A stretch of 14,752 nt of DNA. It comes from Verrucomicrobiia bacterium (lineage in GTDB: Bacteria; Verrucomicrobiota; Verrucomicrobiia; Limisphaerales; DTLC01). A model generated the notes under the pieces. That model was not told where the DNA came from. It worked only from the letters and a program-made list of their open reading frames with translations, and searched no databases. The stretch lies in NCBI GenBank assembly GCA_025061935.1, contig JANWZY010000035.1:1-14752 (forward strand). The letters are read 5' to 3'. The translations under genes were made by a program, and so were the position numbers. Numbering within the stretch: position 1 is the first letter of the stretch; each line of letters begins with the position of its first letter. Below are positions 14,215 to 14,752 of this stretch, piece by piece.

Positions 14215-14752
14215 ATGGACGGCATGGAGACAAACGCCATTGCCCAACCCGGTTCAGGGGCACAGGCGGGTCAGCCTAAGCCCCGGAAACGTAGCAGGCC
14301 CCTGCAAGGCGCACGTGTGGTCGTCACCCGCGCACGCGATCAGGCGGCCGAGCTGACGGAGCCGCTGCGCGCGCGCGGCGCCGAGGTCCTTGAAATACCT
14401 GTAATCAAGATCGAGCCCCCAACCAGTTTCAACCGCCTCGACGATGCGCTTGAAACGCTTGGCGAGTACGACTGGCTCGTGTTCACAAGTGTCAACGGGG
14501 TCAAAGCGTTCTTCGACTATTTTTTCAAAACTTTCGAAGATTTGCGCGACATCGGTGCGGTGCGCATTGCGGCGGTCGGCCCGGCCACAGCCGCCAAGAT
14601 CCGCGAATTCCATCTGAAAGTGGACGTGATGCCCACCGAACACGTCGGCGAAAAAATCGCTGCCGCACTCGCCAGATACCAGAGCATCGAAAACGTCAAA
14701 ATTTGTCTCTTGCGTGCAGAAGATGCGAACCCCGATCTGCCGCGCGCGCTCG
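14215..14752 (+). CDS. hemD: Uroporphyrinogen-III synthase, 5' part (runs off the window)
   Basis: HemD closes hydroxymethylbilane to uroporphyrinogen III, the branch point to haem, sirohaem and cobalamin. The visible 179 codons contain the N-terminal family signature ARVVVTRARDQAAEL (about 35-49), the EIPVIKIEPP strand and the conserved YDWLVFTSVNGVKAFF. The domain-crossing AVGPATAAKI follows, then VKICLLRAEDANPDLPRAL at the edge. About 75 further residues are expected beyond the window. Starts at 14161, 14215 and 14224 are all in frame with none supported by a ribosome-binding site. The one at 14215 leaves a basic, low-complexity 30-residue leader before the first strand. It follows the pseudogene by 72 bases on the same strand, and no hemC is visible upstream. 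Confidence 0.85.
   Translation, partial: MDGMETNAIAQPGSGAQAGQPKPRKRSRPLQGARVVVTRARDQAAELTEPLRARGAEVLEIPVIKIEPPTSFNRLDDALETLGEYDWLVFTSVNGVKAFFDYFFKTFEDLRDIGAVRIAAVGPATAAKIREFHLKVDVMPTEHVGEKIAAALARYQSIENVKICLLRAEDANPDLPRAL

Noticed and set aside
1..14752. CRISPR arrays, insertion sequences, attachment sites and phage or defence genes.
   Set aside because: I saw no regularly spaced repeat arrays, transposase or integrase motifs, or terminal inverted repeats anywhere in the window.

Overview
The window looks like chromosomal DNA of a GC-rich (about 60% by eye) bacterium, most probably a member of the Verrucomicrobiota. This is an inference, not a certainty. The main support is the lysyl-tRNA synthetase, whose C-terminal third (FECCINGQEIAP, EQNDP, GMPPAGGMGMGIDRL) matches the form I associate with PVC-group enzymes. 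A zinc-ribbon GNAT protein and a secreted hydrolase with a fibronectin-like leader also fit. GTG starts are common and strong Shine-Dalgarno sites are rare.

Layout. 92-955 (+) is a CruF-like (DUF422) membrane protein. 1107-4684 (-) holds three tandem CNNM/HlyC/CorC-type membrane proteins packed stop-to-start, probably one transcript. 4685-5159 is a divergent intergenic region with one hairpin and a possible Cys-rich mini-ORF. 5160-6659 (+) is lysS. 6660-6851 is a convergent gap with a branched stem-loop. 6852-9074 (-) reads adk, hisH, sod in transcription order. 9075-9264 is a divergent spacer with two 17-nt direct repeats 21 bp apart. 9265-12185 (+) holds two GNAT-type proteins and a secreted alpha/beta hydrolase, with 37-nt gaps. 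12351-14142 (+) is a decayed gene. 14215 to the window end (+) is the start of hemD.

The genes are mostly housekeeping: lysine charging, nucleotide balance, histidine synthesis, superoxide defence, tetrapyrrole synthesis and probably divalent-cation handling by the CNNM trio. No mobile element, CRISPR array, tRNA or rRNA was recognised.

The most unusual object is the pseudogene at 12351-14142. When its reading frames are stitched together it gives a protein of about 590 residues made of two homologous halves. Each half ends in a kinase-like catalytic signature (DMKPEHVIV...VDYELL in the first, NLKPDHLLL...ICNLEL in the second). It carries about five frameshifts and three internal stops. Other points of interest are the three-paralog CNNM operon, the helically phased repeats between adk and the GNAT gene, and the structured element between lysS and sod.
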